Shown: positions 8,711 through 18,360 of the stretch, in pieces
How positions within the stretch are numbered: the stretch's first letter is position 1
Layout: every line of letters starts with the position of its first letter
DNA from: Erysipelotrichaceae bacterium
GTDB taxonomy: Bacteria; Bacillota_I; Bacilli_A; Erysipelotrichales; Erysipelotrichaceae
NCBI GenBank assembly: GCA_030526485.1
Contig: JAUNCS010000010.1
Location: 1-51,008, forward strand
Direction: 5' to 3'
DNA length: 51,008 bases
Position numbers and translations under genes: made by a program
The notes under the pieces: model-generated
Seen by the model: only the letters and a program-made list of their open reading frames with translations
Told to the model about the DNA's origin: nothing
Databases searched by the model: none

Positions 8711-9463
8711 TTATTTCCAAAGAAAGTTTAACCAGATATCTGACTGTTTAGCCCAATCAGCCTCATTATGTTTACCGCCTTCCTGACGATAAAGATAAGT
8801 AGTATAACCAGCCTTATTAGTAGCCTGTTCAATATTGTAGTTTAGCTTAGCCATATAGTCACACCACTTCTTACTGGCTTCGGCAGTGCCATAAGAGAAA
8901 TAAACACGGGTATCCTTATTTAAGTTACCATTTCTGATCTTACGCATTACTTCCTTATTGATGCAGGTTAAGGATGGTGATAATAGACCACCCTTAGAGA
9001 AAACATCATTATGGAAGTAGACACCATAGGCTGCTGCTACCCCGCCAAAAGAAGAACCAGCTATGGCTGTCGCTTCGCGGTGCAAATAAGTACGGTAGTG
9101 ACTATCAATATATGGTTTAAGTTCTCTGATAATCCACTGCATAGTCTTTTCACATTCTCCAAAGACTAAGCCAAAAATACCGGTATTTACTTCAAACGGG
9201 AGATATTCTTTAGCTCTTTGCTCGCCCGTTGAAGCGCACTCAATACCTACCACAATCATCTTTTTATCCCAATTGTCCAGGAAATCTTTTAGGCCCCAGG
9301 AAGTACCAAAGGTAGCGGTATTATCATCAAAGAGATTTTGACCATCAAACATATAGGTTACCGGATATCTTTCATCGCTGTAATCATAGTCATCTGGTAA
9401 ATAGATGAAGATTCTTCGATTATCTTCAAAGGGTGTCAGATACATTTCAATTATTTTAATCAT
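8711..9463 (-). CDS. alpha/beta-hydrolase esterase (putative esterase family)
   Basis: 250 residues without a signal peptide, so cytoplasmic. The N-terminal half shows the family pattern IFIYLPDDY, then VTYMFDGQNLFDD and TFGTSWGL. The nucleophile Ser is in IAGSSFGG near residue 134 and the likely catalytic His is in GGKHNEADW near the C-terminus. It is closely paralogous to the genes at 41092 and 44902, which share the MxDGxNxF and ATxGxSWG motifs. COG2819-type hydrolases act on esters or peptides. The substrate here is unknown. It stands alone between the upp terminator and the HTH gene. Confidence 0.85.
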   Translation of the reverse strand: MIKIIEMYLTPFEDNRRIFIYLPDDYDYSDERYPVTYMFDGQNLFDDNTATFGTSWGLKDFLDNWDKKMIVVGIECASTGEQRAKEYLPFEVNTGIFGLVFGECEKTMQWIIRELKPYIDSHYRTYLHREATAIAGSSFGGVAAAYGVYFHNDVFSKGGLLSPSLTCINKEVMRKIRNGNLNKDTRVYFSYGTAEASKKWCDYMAKLNYNIEQATNKAGYTTYLYRQEGGKHNEADWAKQSDIWLNFLWK

Positions 9464-9480
9464 ATTGTTTGCCTAAAAAT

Positions 9481-9504
9481 AATGAAGGAATTACTTCCTT
9501 CATT
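9481..9504 (-). terminator. upp terminator
   Basis: A 10-bp perfect stem (AATGAAGGAA with TTCCTTCATT, loop GTAA) is followed on the minus strand by ATTTTTAGG. Confidence 0.8.
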
Positions 9505-9516
9505 ATCACTTATTAA

Positions 9517-10134
9517 TTATTTAGTACCGAAGATTCTATCACCAGCATCACCAAGACCTGGAACGATATAACCCTTTTCATTAAGTTTTTCATCAAGAGC
9601 TGCCAGATAAATATCTACATCTGGATGACTTTCTTCAATTCTCTTAACGCCTTCAGGAACACCAACAAGACAAACTAGCTTAATGTTTTTAGCGCCTCTT
9701 TTCTTAACCATTTCAATAGCCGCATCAGCAGAACCGCCTGTTGCCAGCATTGGGTCAAGAATCATAACTGTAGCCTCAGTCATATCAGGACACTTGAAGA
9801 AGTATTCAACTGGCTGAAGAGTTTCTTCATTTCTATATAGACCAACAAAGCCAACCTTAGCTGTAGGGATGATACTTCTGATACCTTCAGTCATACCAAG
9901 ACCTGCTCTTAAAATTGGAACAAGTACTACATCATGAGCCAGTTCAGCAGTATGGCAGATACCAATTGGTGTTTCAACATCTTTTGGTTTAGTAGGAAGG
10001 TCTCTTGAAATTTCAAAAGCCATTAGACTGCCGATTTCATTTAACTGCTGAGCGAAGTCCTTAGTAGGTGTGTTCTTATCTCTCATTAAGGCTAACTTAT
10101 GAGTAATTAGTGGATGATTAAAAACTGTTAACAT
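9517..10134 (-). CDS. upp: uracil phosphoribosyltransferase
   Basis: Salvage enzyme that joins uracil to PRPP to make UMP in the cytoplasm. The length of 205 residues is normal. The PRPP-binding loop [14 protein letters not shown] lies near residue 128 and the uracil-binding C-terminal segment [13 protein letters not shown] closes the protein. An AGGAG sits eight bases before the ATG. It is monocistronic, between its own terminator and that of the lgt-phosphatase gene. Confidence 0.97.
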   Translation of the reverse strand: MLTVFNHPLITHKLALMRDKNTPTKDFAQQLNEIGSLMAFEISRDLPTKPKDVETPIGICHTAELAHDVVLVPILRAGLGMTEGIRSIIPTAKVGFVGLYRNEETLQPVEYFFKCPDMTEATVMILDPMLATGGSADAAIEMVKKRGAKNIKLVCLVGVPEGVKRIEESHPDVDIYLAALDEKLNEKGYIVPGLGDAGDRIFGTK

Positions 10135-10175
10135 ATTATACTCCTGTTATTTTTCTAAAAAATATTCTATCAAAA

Positions 10176-10196
10176 AAAGTGGTATGTAACCACTTT
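10176..10196 (-). terminator. terminator of the hprK/lgt operon
   Basis: AAAGTGGT pairs with ACCACTTT around a five-base loop, and a run of T follows on the minus strand. It touches the stop codon of the lgt-phosphatase gene. Confidence 0.8.
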
Positions 10197-11656
10197 TACT
10201 TCAAGTTATATGTAAAGTAATGATCTTCCTTTACGATATCTAAAACTTCTGCAATATCAGTAATAACTCTATTTGGTTTTAGGTCCAGAATCTTCTGCTT
10301 CTTTTCCTCTAAAACCAGATAAGCTACTGTATATGCGCCAAATCTCTGACCTGCCAATACATCCGCAGTACTATCACCTACCATCAGGATATCATCGCCA
10401 TTTAAGCCATACTTCTTAACGATCTGGAATAATCCATCAGGATCTGGTTTAGTCTTATTGATACGGTCAACACCCAGAATGATATCGAAGTCATCTTCTT
10501 CAAAGCCGCAGATCTTTAAACACTTCATAGTTGAATCAGTCATTCTGGTAGTCAGGATAGCTGTCTGATATCCAAGCTCCTTTAAAGTTCTAACGGTTTC
10601 TACCGCATTAGGCATTGGCTTTAAAGTTGTTTCAAAAGCCTCATCACATTTAATACGATAGTACTTGCATAGTTCTTCTGGATCCTCATTTGGGAAATAC
10701 TTCATCATCATATCCTGTAAAGGTGGACCCAGCACTTCAATCTGTCTTTGTGGAGTGAAGTCTTCAACATTGCCATACTTTTCATGTACTGCCTTAAAGC
10801 CAGCGATAATACCAGGAGTAGAATCCTGTAAAGTTCCATCTAAGTCAAAGACTACAGTTGGCTTCTTTCTTTTAAAGACCTTTTCATAGGCACCTAAATA
10901 TAGAGCTAAACCAGCTAAGACAAATGCCACTGAAGTTAACTGCGCAGTCTTTAATGGGCCAATATATAAGGAATCAGTACGACCAGCTTCAATAAAGAAA
11001 CGGGCAACACCATACCACATCAGGTAGGCACCAGTAAGTTCACCTCTTCTTTTAGAAGTCTTTCTTAAAAAGAAGTTAATGATAATAAAACCTGTTAAAC
11101 AAGCCATTGATTCATAGAAGAATAAAGGCACATAATAAGAGCCATTAATGCACATACCTTCTTTTAAAGGCTTAAGGATACCATCAAAATATGAGGCATC
11201 AACCATGGCGCCATGACATTCCTTATTAACGAAATTGCCCCATCTGCCAATAGCCTGTCCCAACAATACTGTAGGAGCTACTGAATCAGCCAGTTTAATA
11301 AAAGAAACATTTCTTTTTTTACACAAAACAATCAAAGAAATGCAAGCCAGGATGAAACCACCATGGAAGGCTAAACCACCATCCCAGATTCTGATGACAT
11401 CAAGTGGATGTTTAGAGTAATAAGCGAAATTATTGAAGATGCAAAACCAGAGTCTGGCACCCACAACCGCTGACCACAAGATGGTGATAAAGACATCATC
11501 AAAGAAGTCATTCACATCGATATTTTTATATTCTTTCAGATTTCTTTTTGAAAACAAGTAAGCCAGAAAGGCACCGCTGACAATAAATACGGCATACCAC
11601 TGGACGGTCAGATTACCAATCTGAAGAAAGGTTGTTCTATTTGGAAAAAACTGCAT
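10196..11656 (-). CDS. lgt: Lgt fused to a PpaX-like HAD phosphatase
   Basis: 486 residues in two parts. Residues 1 to about 265 are prolipoprotein diacylglyceryl transferase: multiple membrane segments, the signature ATLLGQAIGRWGNFVNKE-like stretch (here VLLGQAIGRWGNFVNKE) and the late RFFIEAGRTDSLY motif. Lgt attaches diacylglycerol to prelipoproteins at the outer face of the membrane. Residues about 268-486 are a HAD hydrolase with VFDLDGTLQDS, a thresholding TTRM and MVGDSTADV. In Bacillus, lgt and ppaX are separate genes in the hprK operon, so the phosphatase is probably the pyrophosphatase partner of HprK. The join lies at KRKKPTVVFDLDGT. Confidence 0.93.
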   Translation of the reverse strand: MQFFPNRTTFLQIGNLTVQWYAVFIVSGAFLAYLFSKRNLKEYKNIDVNDFFDDVFITILWSAVVGARLWFCIFNNFAYYSKHPLDVIRIWDGGLAFHGGFILACISLIVLCKKRNVSFIKLADSVAPTVLLGQAIGRWGNFVNKECHGAMVDASYFDGILKPLKEGMCINGSYYVPLFFYESMACLTGFIIINFFLRKTSKRRGELTGAYLMWYGVARFFIEAGRTDSLYIGPLKTAQLTSVAFVLAGLALYLGAYEKVFKRKKPTVVFDLDGTLQDSTPGIIAGFKAVHEKYGNVEDFTPQRQIEVLGPPLQDMMMKYFPNEDPEELCKYYRIKCDEAFETTLKPMPNAVETVRTLKELGYQTAILTTRMTDSTMKCLKICGFEEDDFDIILGVDRINKTKPDPDGLFQIVKKYGLNGDDILMVGDSTADVLAGQRFGAYTVAYLVLEEKKQKILDLKPNRVITDIAEVLDIVKEDHYFTYNLK

Positions 11657-11658
11657 AA

Positions 11659-12609
11659 TTAACCCTTATCCTTACTTAATATTTCCTGTTCAATACGATC
11701 AATAAACATCTGGTTAGAGTCAATACCATTTCTGGTCTGGATATACTTCGCTACTGCTGTTTCCACAATTACCGGCATATTCTTACCCTCAGTAACTGGA
11801 ATTTCAATCATATCCTTTTCCATACCGCAGATATTCATCTTACCAACAATTGGATTTAAACGATCAGGATTGGTTTTAATATAGTTCTTATAAGTTAACA
11901 TTCTGATTACGAAGTTGATGTGGTACTTACTCTGATAGCACTGTAAACCGAAAGTTAAGCCGACATCAACAATACCAATACCACGAACTTCAATCATCTT
12001 TTTCAAGTTCTGTGGGGCGGTACCGTAAATTGTGTTGCTGGTCTTATATACTTCAACCAGATCATCGGCGACAAAGACATGGCCTCTTTTAATTAAATCC
12101 AGACAAAGTTCAGACTTACCAATACCGCTGTCACCAATAATAAGTACACCAATACCATAGATATTCATTAACTGGCCATGAATCACTTCTCTTGGAGCCA
12201 GCTTTCTGGTTAGATATGGTACCAGTTCACTTGAAAGTTCATAGGTTTCACCCGGAAATAAGAATACCGGGAAATTCTTAGGTCTGGCTACATCCAGTAA
12301 AGCCTGAGGTGCACTTTGACCATGAGTCAAAATAATACATGGTGTATAAGAATCGGTTAGAAAACCAAAGCGATCAAACTGGGTATTATAGTCCAGGGTA
12401 TCGATATATCTTCTTTCCTTAAAACCAATTACGACAATTCGCTTTAATTCTCCTGTTTCCTTATAACCAGCCAGTTCCAGACCTGGTCTATTAATATCGG
12501 GTGCGATAGTCCATCTGTCTAATGAACTGTCATCACCAGACACCTGTTCCAGATTAAAGTATTCCTTAATACGACGAATACTCAACTGATTTTTTAATTC
12601 ATTCATCAT
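11659..12609 (-). CDS. hprK: HPr kinase/phosphorylase
   Basis: Phosphorylates Ser46 of HPr and removes the phosphate by phosphorolysis, releasing pyrophosphate, to set carbon catabolite repression. The 316 residues are normal. The Walker A loop is GDSGIGKSE near residue 155, and the HprK signature VEVRGIGIVDVGL follows near residue 203. It lies two bases before the lgt-phosphatase gene and one base behind uvrA. The phosphatase fused to Lgt downstream would consume the pyrophosphate made by the phosphorolysis reaction. Confidence 0.97.
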   Translation of the reverse strand: MMNELKNQLSIRRIKEYFNLEQVSGDDSSLDRWTIAPDINRPGLELAGYKETGELKRIVVIGFKERRYIDTLDYNTQFDRFGFLTDSYTPCIILTHGQSAPQALLDVARPKNFPVFLFPGETYELSSELVPYLTRKLAPREVIHGQLMNIYGIGVLIIGDSGIGKSELCLDLIKRGHVFVADDLVEVYKTSNTIYGTAPQNLKKMIEVRGIGIVDVGLTFGLQCYQSKYHINFVIRMLTYKNYIKTNPDRLNPIVGKMNICGMEKDMIEIPVTEGKNMPVIVETAVAKYIQTRNGIDSNQMFIDRIEQEILSKDKG

Positions 12610-12610
12610 T

Positions 12611-15433
12611 TTATTTCTCCAACAGTTTCTTCAGGTATTGACCTGTATAACTCTTTTGATTTTCTGCAATCTTTTCTGGTGTACCAGTGGCAACAATTGT
12701 ACCACCACCCTGGCCACCTTCTGGTCCTAAGTCAATTATATAGTCTGCACACTTAATGACATCCAGGTTATGTTCAATAATTACCACAGTATCGCCATTA
12801 TCGACAATGCGGTTAATAATCTTAATAAGCTTAGCTACATCTTCGCTGTGTAAACCGGTAGTTGGTTCATCCAGGATAAACATAGTCTTACCAGTAGCTT
12901 TTTTCTGTAATTCACTAGCCAGCTTAACTCTTTGCGCCTCACCACCTGATAAAGTAGTAGCACTCTGACCAAGCTCAATATAGCCCAGACCTACATCATA
13001 TAAAGTCTGTAACTTGTCTCTGATCTTAGGCATATTCTTAAAGAATTCCAGGGCTTCCTTAACATTCATCTTTAAGACATCATAGATATTCTTGCCCTTA
13101 TACTTAACTTCCAGCGTTTCCGCATTATAGCGCTTGCCATGACACTGTTCGCATTCCACATATACATCCGGTACAAACAGCATGCTTATCTTCTTAACGC
13201 CATCGCCCTGGCAGCACTCACATCGACCACCCTGGACATTGAATGAGAAACGGCCCTTTTCATATCCTCTTTCCTTGGCATCTGGTGTTAGGGCATATAA
13301 GTCTCTGATATCATCAAAGACCCCGGTATAAGTAGCTGGATTAGAACGTGGTGTACGACCAATTGGGTTCTGGTCAATAGCCACTATCTTATCAATATTA
13401 TCCAAGCCCTCAATTTTCTTATGAGCGCCTGGCTTAACACGTGAACGATTCAGATATTTCATAATACTGTTACACAGTATTTCATTTACTAAAGTAGATT
13501 TACCTGAACCGGAAACACCAGTTACACAAATGAAATTACCCAGTGGGAATTCCACATCAATATTCTTTAGATTATTTTCGCAAGCACCAAGAATCTTGAT
13601 AAACTTGCCATTGCCCTCTCTTCTCTTTTCAGGAGTTTCAATCTTCTTTCTGCCAGAAAGATACTGTCCAGTTAAAGAAACATCAGACTTCACAATTTCC
13701 TCTGGAGTACCAAAGAAGACAATATTACCGCCATCCTTACCAGCACCTGGACCAACATCAACAATGTAGTCACTTTCCATCATTGTCTCTTCATCATGTT
13801 CAACAACGATGACGGTATTGCCTAAGTCACGCATATTCTTTAAAGTCTGAATAAGCTTGCCATTATCTCGCTGGTGTAAACCAATTGACGGTTCATCCAG
13901 TACATACAGGACACCAGTTAAAGTTGAACCAATCTGGGTAGCCAGTCTGATTCTTTGCGCCTCACCACCAGAAAGTGTTCCCGCATTTCTTTCAAGACTC
14001 AAATAATCCAAACCGACATCAATCAAAAACTTCAGTCTTGATTTAAGTTCTATTAATAATAATCTGGCAATCTCTTCTTGGGCCTTAGTAAGTTTTAATT
14101 CATTTAAGAAATCCAGGGCATCCCTTATTGACATCTGGGTAAATTCATAGATGTTTTTACCACCTACTTTTACCGCCAGTACCTGATCACTTAATCTGGC
14201 ACCATGACACTTTTCACAGACTGATTCACTCATATATGAGTAATACCATTCCTTACTCATCTTGGAAGTTGTTTCTGCATATCTTCTTTCGATTAAAGCT
14301 TTTACACCCTCGATATAGTTATTCTTGGAATAACGGTTACCACTTGAAGACTCAATATCATACTTAATTGGTTTATCAGAACCATATAAGATAATCTGCA
14401 TCTCTTTCTTAGTCATATCTTTAAGTGGCTTATCCAAAGAAATCTTATAGTGCTTTAAAAGTTCATAGAAATTCTGCCACTCAATATTGCTGGTACCGAT
14501 AATATTCTTGTAGTATCTGATACCACCCTCATTAATACTTAAACTCTTATCAGGCATTAAGTAATCAAGATCTACTTCAAGAGTAATACCCAAACCCTTA
14601 CAGCAGTCACAGGCTCCAATTGGTGAGTTAAAAGAGAAAAGTCTAGGTTCCAGTTTAGGCACTGTAAAACCACATTTTGGACAGGCAAAATTAGAAGACA
14701 TCAGTTCCTTTTCTTCGCCACATTTAATGACACAGGTACCATCAGTCAGTTTTAATGCCTGTTCAATAGAATCAGTTAATCTGGTCTCAATATTTTCTTT
14801 AACGACAATTCTATCAACTACCAAATCGATATTATGTCTCTTATTCTTGTCTAAAACGATTTCTTCATCCAAAGTTCTAAGTTCACCATCGACATATAGT
14901 CTTATGTAACCCTCATTCTTTAGTTTTTCAAAATAATCCGCAAAAGTACCCTTGCGATCAGTTACTACATTAGCCAGTATTTCAATACGGCTGTTTAAAG
15001 GATAATTCTTAACCTTTTCTACCATCGCATCAACACTCATAGCCGTAATTGGTTCATTGTGGATTGGACAATAAGCTACCCCACATCTGGCATATAAAAG
15101 ACGCAGATAGTCATAGATTTCCGTGATAGTACCCACCGTAGAACGTGGGTTATTATTAGTAGTCTTCTGGTCAATCGCAATTGATGGTGATAGGCCTTCA
15201 ATCAAATCGACATCCGGCTTTTCAATGCCACCTAAAAACTGTCTTGCGTAAGAAGACAAAGACTCAACATATCTTCTCTGCCCCTCAGCATAAATAGTGT
15301 CAAAAGCCAAAGAAGTCTTACCTGAACCTGAAAGTCCAGTCATTACAATCATCTTGTTTCTAGGCAGTGTAATATCAACATTTTTCAGATTATTTACACG
15401 TGCCCCTTTTATTACAATGTTATCGTTCGCCAT
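12611..15433 (-). CDS. uvrA: UvrABC excinuclease subunit A
   Basis: DNA-damage recognition ATPase of nucleotide excision repair. The 940 residues hold two ABC modules: Walker A loops GLSGSGKTS near residue 32 and GVSGSGKST near 640, LSGGEAQR signatures near 486 and 825, and Cys4 zinc motifs (CPKCGF, CEKCHGAR and CECCQGDG with CEQCHGKR). It heads the uvrA-hprK-lgt operon. The start ATG lies seven bases after a TAAAAT box without a Shine-Dalgarno sequence, and ung begins only 39 bases away on the other strand. Confidence 0.98.
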   Translation of the reverse strand: MANDNIVIKGARVNNLKNVDITLPRNKMIVMTGLSGSGKTSLAFDTIYAEGQRRYVESLSSYARQFLGGIEKPDVDLIEGLSPSIAIDQKTTNNNPRSTVGTITEIYDYLRLLYARCGVAYCPIHNEPITAMSVDAMVEKVKNYPLNSRIEILANVVTDRKGTFADYFEKLKNEGYIRLYVDGELRTLDEEIVLDKNKRHNIDLVVDRIVVKENIETRLTDSIEQALKLTDGTCVIKCGEEKELMSSNFACPKCGFTVPKLEPRLFSFNSPIGACDCCKGLGITLEVDLDYLMPDKSLSINEGGIRYYKNIIGTSNIEWQNFYELLKHYKISLDKPLKDMTKKEMQIILYGSDKPIKYDIESSSGNRYSKNNYIEGVKALIERRYAETTSKMSKEWYYSYMSESVCEKCHGARLSDQVLAVKVGGKNIYEFTQMSIRDALDFLNELKLTKAQEEIARLLLIELKSRLKFLIDVGLDYLSLERNAGTLSGGEAQRIRLATQIGSTLTGVLYVLDEPSIGLHQRDNGKLIQTLKNMRDLGNTVIVVEHDEETMMESDYIVDVGPGAGKDGGNIVFFGTPEEIVKSDVSLTGQYLSGRKKIETPEKRREGNGKFIKILGACENNLKNIDVEFPLGNFICVTGVSGSGKSTLVNEILCNSIMKYLNRSRVKPGAHKKIEGLDNIDKIVAIDQNPIGRTPRSNPATYTGVFDDIRDLYALTPDAKERGYEKGRFSFNVQGGRCECCQGDGVKKISMLFVPDVYVECEQCHGKRYNAETLEVKYKGKNIYDVLKMNVKEALEFFKNMPKIRDKLQTLYDVGLGYIELGQSATTLSGGEAQRVKLASELQKKATGKTMFILDEPTTGLHSEDVAKLIKIINRIVDNGDTVVIIEHNLDVIKCADYIIDLGPEGGQGGGTIVATGTPEKIAENQKSYTGQYLKKLLEK

Positions 15434-15440
15434 ATTGTTT

Positions 15441-15446
15441 ATTTTA
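15441..15446 (-). promoter_or_regulatory. -10 box for a leaderless uvrA transcript
   Basis: TAAAAT on the minus strand, seven bases before the uvrA ATG. No Shine-Dalgarno sequence is present. Confidence 0.45.
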
Positions 15447-15460
15447 ACCCATTTATCCCT

Positions 15461-15466
15461 TAAAAT
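15461..15466 (+). promoter_or_regulatory. -10 box for a leaderless ung transcript
   Basis: TAAAAT on the plus strand, six bases before the GTG start of ung. The two divergent -10 boxes lie within 26 bases, so the uvrA and ung promoters overlap. Confidence 0.45.
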
Positions 15467-15472
15467 ATATGT

Positions 15473-16147
15473 GTGAAACTCATAGGAAATGACTGGGATA
15501 ATATATTAGAAGAAGAGTTTGGCAAAGACTACTATCAAAGGCTTCGCTCTTTTCTTGATGAAGAATACAAGACTAAAACTATCTTCCCACTACCACAAAA
15601 TATTTATGCCGCTTTAAGATATACAAGCTATAAAGATGTAAAGGTCGTCATACTGGGACAGGATCCCTACCATGATGTCGGACAGGCCCATGGCTTATCC
15701 TTCTCTGTTAATAAAGGAATAGCCATCCCACCTTCTTTACTTAATATCTATAAGGAATTAAACAGTGACTTAAACTGTTATATTCCTAATAACGGCTATC
15801 TTGTAAAGTGGGCTAATCAGGGTGTTTTATTATTAAATGCTGTCTTAACAGTTGAAGCTCATAAGGCCAATTCTCATAAAGGAAAAGGCTGGGAGAAACT
15901 GACTGATAAGATTATTGAAAAACTAAATGAGAAAGAAGAACCGGTAGTCTTCATTCTTTGGGGAAACAATGCCCGTTTGAAGAAGAAATATATCACCAAT
16001 GACAGACACCTAATCATTGAATCGGTTCACCCATCACCTCTAAGTGCCTATAATGGTTTCTTTGGTTCTAAACCATTTTCCAAGACTAATGAGTTTTTAA
16101 AAAAGAATAATTTAAATGCCATTGACTGGCAAATTGAAAATATATAG
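15473..16147 (+). CDS. ung: uracil-DNA glycosylase, family 1
   Basis: Removes uracil from DNA to start base-excision repair. The 224 residues include the catalytic Asp motif [18 protein letters not shown] near residue 61 and the catalytic His motif [14 protein letters not shown] near residue 184. The start is GTG at 15473, followed directly by [11 protein letters not shown]. There is no Shine-Dalgarno sequence, and the -10 box ends six bases upstream, so a leaderless message is likely. It is divergent from uvrA, pairing two repair genes at one promoter region, and is followed after nine bases by a hypothetical gene. Confidence 0.96.
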   Translation: MKLIGNDWDNILEEEFGKDYYQRLRSFLDEEYKTKTIFPLPQNIYAALRYTSYKDVKVVILGQDPYHDVGQAHGLSFSVNKGIAIPPSLLNIYKELNSDLNCYIPNNGYLVKWANQGVLLLNAVLTVEAHKANSHKGKGWEKLTDKIIEKLNEKEEPVVFILWGNNARLKKKYITNDRHLIIESVHPSPLSAYNGFFGSKPFSKTNEFLKKNNLNAIDWQIENI

Positions 16148-16156
16148 GAGACTACT

Positions 16157-16603
16157 ATGCTTACACATAATATGCCACTTAAAAAGATGTTGCTGTTTAA
16201 ACCAAATGGCGAAGACATGGCCATGTTGCCACTGGATGTCGTTTTATATCTAAAGGTTTCAATGGTATCTCTTTCTAAAGAAGATAACTACAACTTCTTA
16301 AGATTTTTCTTTAATGATGAAGAAGTAAATAACTATTTCAAGAATGTAGCCAACACTGTTGTCTATGACTTCGATGGCTCACAAACTGTTCAGGAAAGAG
16401 TAGTTACCATCTTTGAATTATATGGAACTAAAAACTATACTGAGACTTCCATGTATCTAAAGGAAATGCTGGAATTCTATACTCATGAAGCTGATGTTTT
16501 AATTGACATTTATACTCATGATGACCGCGAATACCGTCTTTCAAATCTTGATGGTATCGTTAAACTTGAAGAGCTTGATAAAAACGTTGAACTAAAGTTT
16601 TAA
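16157..16603 (+). CDS. hypothetical cytoplasmic protein, 148 residues
   Basis: I do not recognise this protein. It has no signal peptide or membrane helix and is acidic, with a mixed alpha/beta composition; the first third (KMLLFKPNGEDMAMLPLDVVLYLK) is hydrophobic and the rest is Asp/Glu-rich. A clear AGGAG precedes the ATG. It lies between ung and a nucleoside hydrolase gene, with only a two-base gap to the latter, so it is part of a four-gene plus-strand operon. That context hints at nucleotide metabolism but proves nothing. Confidence 0.75.
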   Translation: MLTHNMPLKKMLLFKPNGEDMAMLPLDVVLYLKVSMVSLSKEDNYNFLRFFFNDEEVNNYFKNVANTVVYDFDGSQTVQERVVTIFELYGTKNYTETSMYLKEMLEFYTHEADVLIDIYTHDDREYRLSNLDGIVKLEELDKNVELKF

Positions 16604-16605
16604 TT

Positions 16606-17541
16606 ATGAAACTGATACTTGATTTAGATACTGGCATTGATGATGCCTTAGCCCTGGTCTATGCCTTAGGCCATAAAGATATTGATTTAATCGGTGTTAC
16701 CAATGTCTTTGGTAATGTAACTGTTGAAACAGCTAATAAAAATACTATTAATATCCTGGATTTGTTTAATCGTAGTGATGTCCCTGTTTTTAAGGGTGCA
16801 GCTAAGCCTCTAAACAAAGAACTTTTCATGCATGAAAAGAAATATCAGATTCATGGTTTAAATGGTATTGGCAATGTTGAACTGGGAGAAGCTAAAAGAG
16901 CAGTTGATAAAAGAGAGGCCAGTGACTTTATTGTTGAAATGGCCAGACAATATAAGGATGAACTATGCATTGTAGCTGTAGCTCCTTTAACTAATATTGC
17001 GAATGCTATTTCCAAGGATAAGGAAGCAATGGAATCTGTTGGCAAGATTGTCATTATGGGCGGTGCTCTTACTGTTCAAGGTAATGCCACTCCTTATGCG
17101 GAAGCTAATATTTATGGTGATCCGGAAGCTGCCAAGATAGTCTTTGAAAGCGGTGTTCATACCACTATGGTAGGTCTGGATGTAACCTTTAAGACTTTCT
17201 TATATGCCAAGGACATTGAAAGCTGGAAACTGGATAATCCAAGAGCTAAAGCTCTTTATGATATGGCTTATTATTACTATGAAAATGAAATTGAAGGAAG
17301 TCTTGGTGGAGCAATGCATGATCCACTGGCTGTGGATATCGCCTTACATCCTGAAGTATTAAAAGATTCCTTTGATATGAGTTTAACTGTGGAAACTGAT
17401 GGTCTATCAGCAGGCAGAACCATCGGACTAAAAGAAAGAGTAAATGATGAAATAAAGTCGACAACTGTCTGCATTGATGTCGATGGCAAAGACTTTATCA
17501 ATCGTTTTGTGAATACAATAAATGAAATCATCAAAGAATAA
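16606..17541 (+). CDS. inosine-uridine preferring nucleoside hydrolase
   Basis: Cleaves the N-glycosidic bond of ribonucleosides to free base and ribose for salvage. The 311 residues carry the calcium-binding DLDTGIDDALAL motif at the N-terminus, the GNV and LNGIGN segments, the MGGAL motif near residue 149, and the C-terminal HDPLAV with the active-site His near residue 240. Base preference cannot be told from sequence alone. Its last 20 bases overlap the start of the GH25 lysozyme gene. Confidence 0.92.
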   Translation: MKLILDLDTGIDDALALVYALGHKDIDLIGVTNVFGNVTVETANKNTINILDLFNRSDVPVFKGAAKPLNKELFMHEKKYQIHGLNGIGNVELGEAKRAVDKREASDFIVEMARQYKDELCIVAVAPLTNIANAISKDKEAMESVGKIVIMGGALTVQGNATPYAEANIYGDPEAAKIVFESGVHTTMVGLDVTFKTFLYAKDIESWKLDNPRAKALYDMAYYYYENEIEGSLGGAMHDPLAVDIALHPEVLKDSFDMSLTVETDGLSAGRTIGLKERVNDEIKSTTVCIDVDGKDFINRFVNTINEIIKE

Positions 17542-18343
17542 AAGAAGAAAAAAGAAGAAACAGCATTATTATTACAACGCGATAGTTGCCATTGTCTCTC
17601 TGTTATTAGTGAGTGGACTCGCATATCTCTTGGCTCCTGAAAGAGAAAAAGAAACAATGGATGAGATATCAATTATTCCTAACTATATGAATATCAATCG
17701 TGAAGGTTTCTATACCTATGAAGATGATATGTATACTTCTAGATTTGGTATTGATGTCTCAGAACATAATGGCGATATCGACTTTAAGAAAGTAAAGGAA
17801 GAAGGCGTGGAATTTGTCTTTATCAGAATTGGCTGGCGTGGCTATTCTGAAGGACGTTTATATGAAGATAATCGCTTCGAAGAATTCTATAAAGCGGCTA
17901 AGGAAAATGGTCTGGATGTCGGTGTTTACTTCTTCTCCCAGGCTATAAATGAAAAAGAAGCTTTGGAAGAAGCGGACTTTGTCTTAAAAACCTTAAATAA
18001 AAGAAAACTGGACTTACCGGTTGTCTATGACTTTGAAACCATTGACTATGATGAAGCTCGAAGTGATAATCTGAGCAACGAAGAAAGAACAGCTAATGCG
18101 AAAGCTTTCCTGGAAAGAGTTAGTACCCGCTATGAAGCTATGCTTTATGGCAATCACAGCATGTTTAGAGACCTGCTTTATATGGAAGAATTAATGGACT
18201 ATCCGCTATGGTATGCCCAGTATAACAGTGAGCCTCAATATGGTAATCCCATCAATATCTGGCAATATTCCGAGAATGGTGTCATTGAAGGCATTCAAGA
18301 AAAGACTGATTTAAATATTATGTTTGTGAAGAAGGACAGTTAG
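17522..18343 (+). CDS. membrane-anchored GH25 lysozyme-like muramidase
   Basis: 273 residues. A very basic N-terminus (KNKRRKKKKQ) and one membrane segment at about 21-39 (AIVAIVSLLLVSGLAYLLA) place the rest outside the cell. Residues about 75-270 are a glycoside hydrolase 25 domain with FGIDVSEHNGDIDF, FIRIGWRGY, the catalytic YDFETIDYD and the late INIWQYS. Such enzymes cut the beta-1,4 bond between N-acetylmuramic acid and N-acetylglucosamine. It overlaps the nucleoside hydrolase gene by 20 bases, so expression is probably coupled. It is the last gene of the ung operon. Confidence 0.9.
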   Translation: MKSSKNKRRKKKKQHYYYNAIVAIVSLLLVSGLAYLLAPEREKETMDEISIIPNYMNINREGFYTYEDDMYTSRFGIDVSEHNGDIDFKKVKEEGVEFVFIRIGWRGYSEGRLYEDNRFEEFYKAAKENGLDVGVYFFSQAINEKEALEEADFVLKTLNKRKLDLPVVYDFETIDYDEARSDNLSNEERTANAKAFLERVSTRYEAMLYGNHSMFRDLLYMEELMDYPLWYAQYNSEPQYGNPINIWQYSENGVIEGIQEKTDLNIMFVKKDS

Positions 18344-18358
18344 CCCTTCTTTTTTTAC
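18329..18358 (+). terminator. GH25 gene terminator
   Basis: AAGAAGG pairs with CCTTCTT across the stop codon and is followed by TTTTTTT on the plus strand. Confidence 0.7.
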
Positions 18359-18360
18359 GC

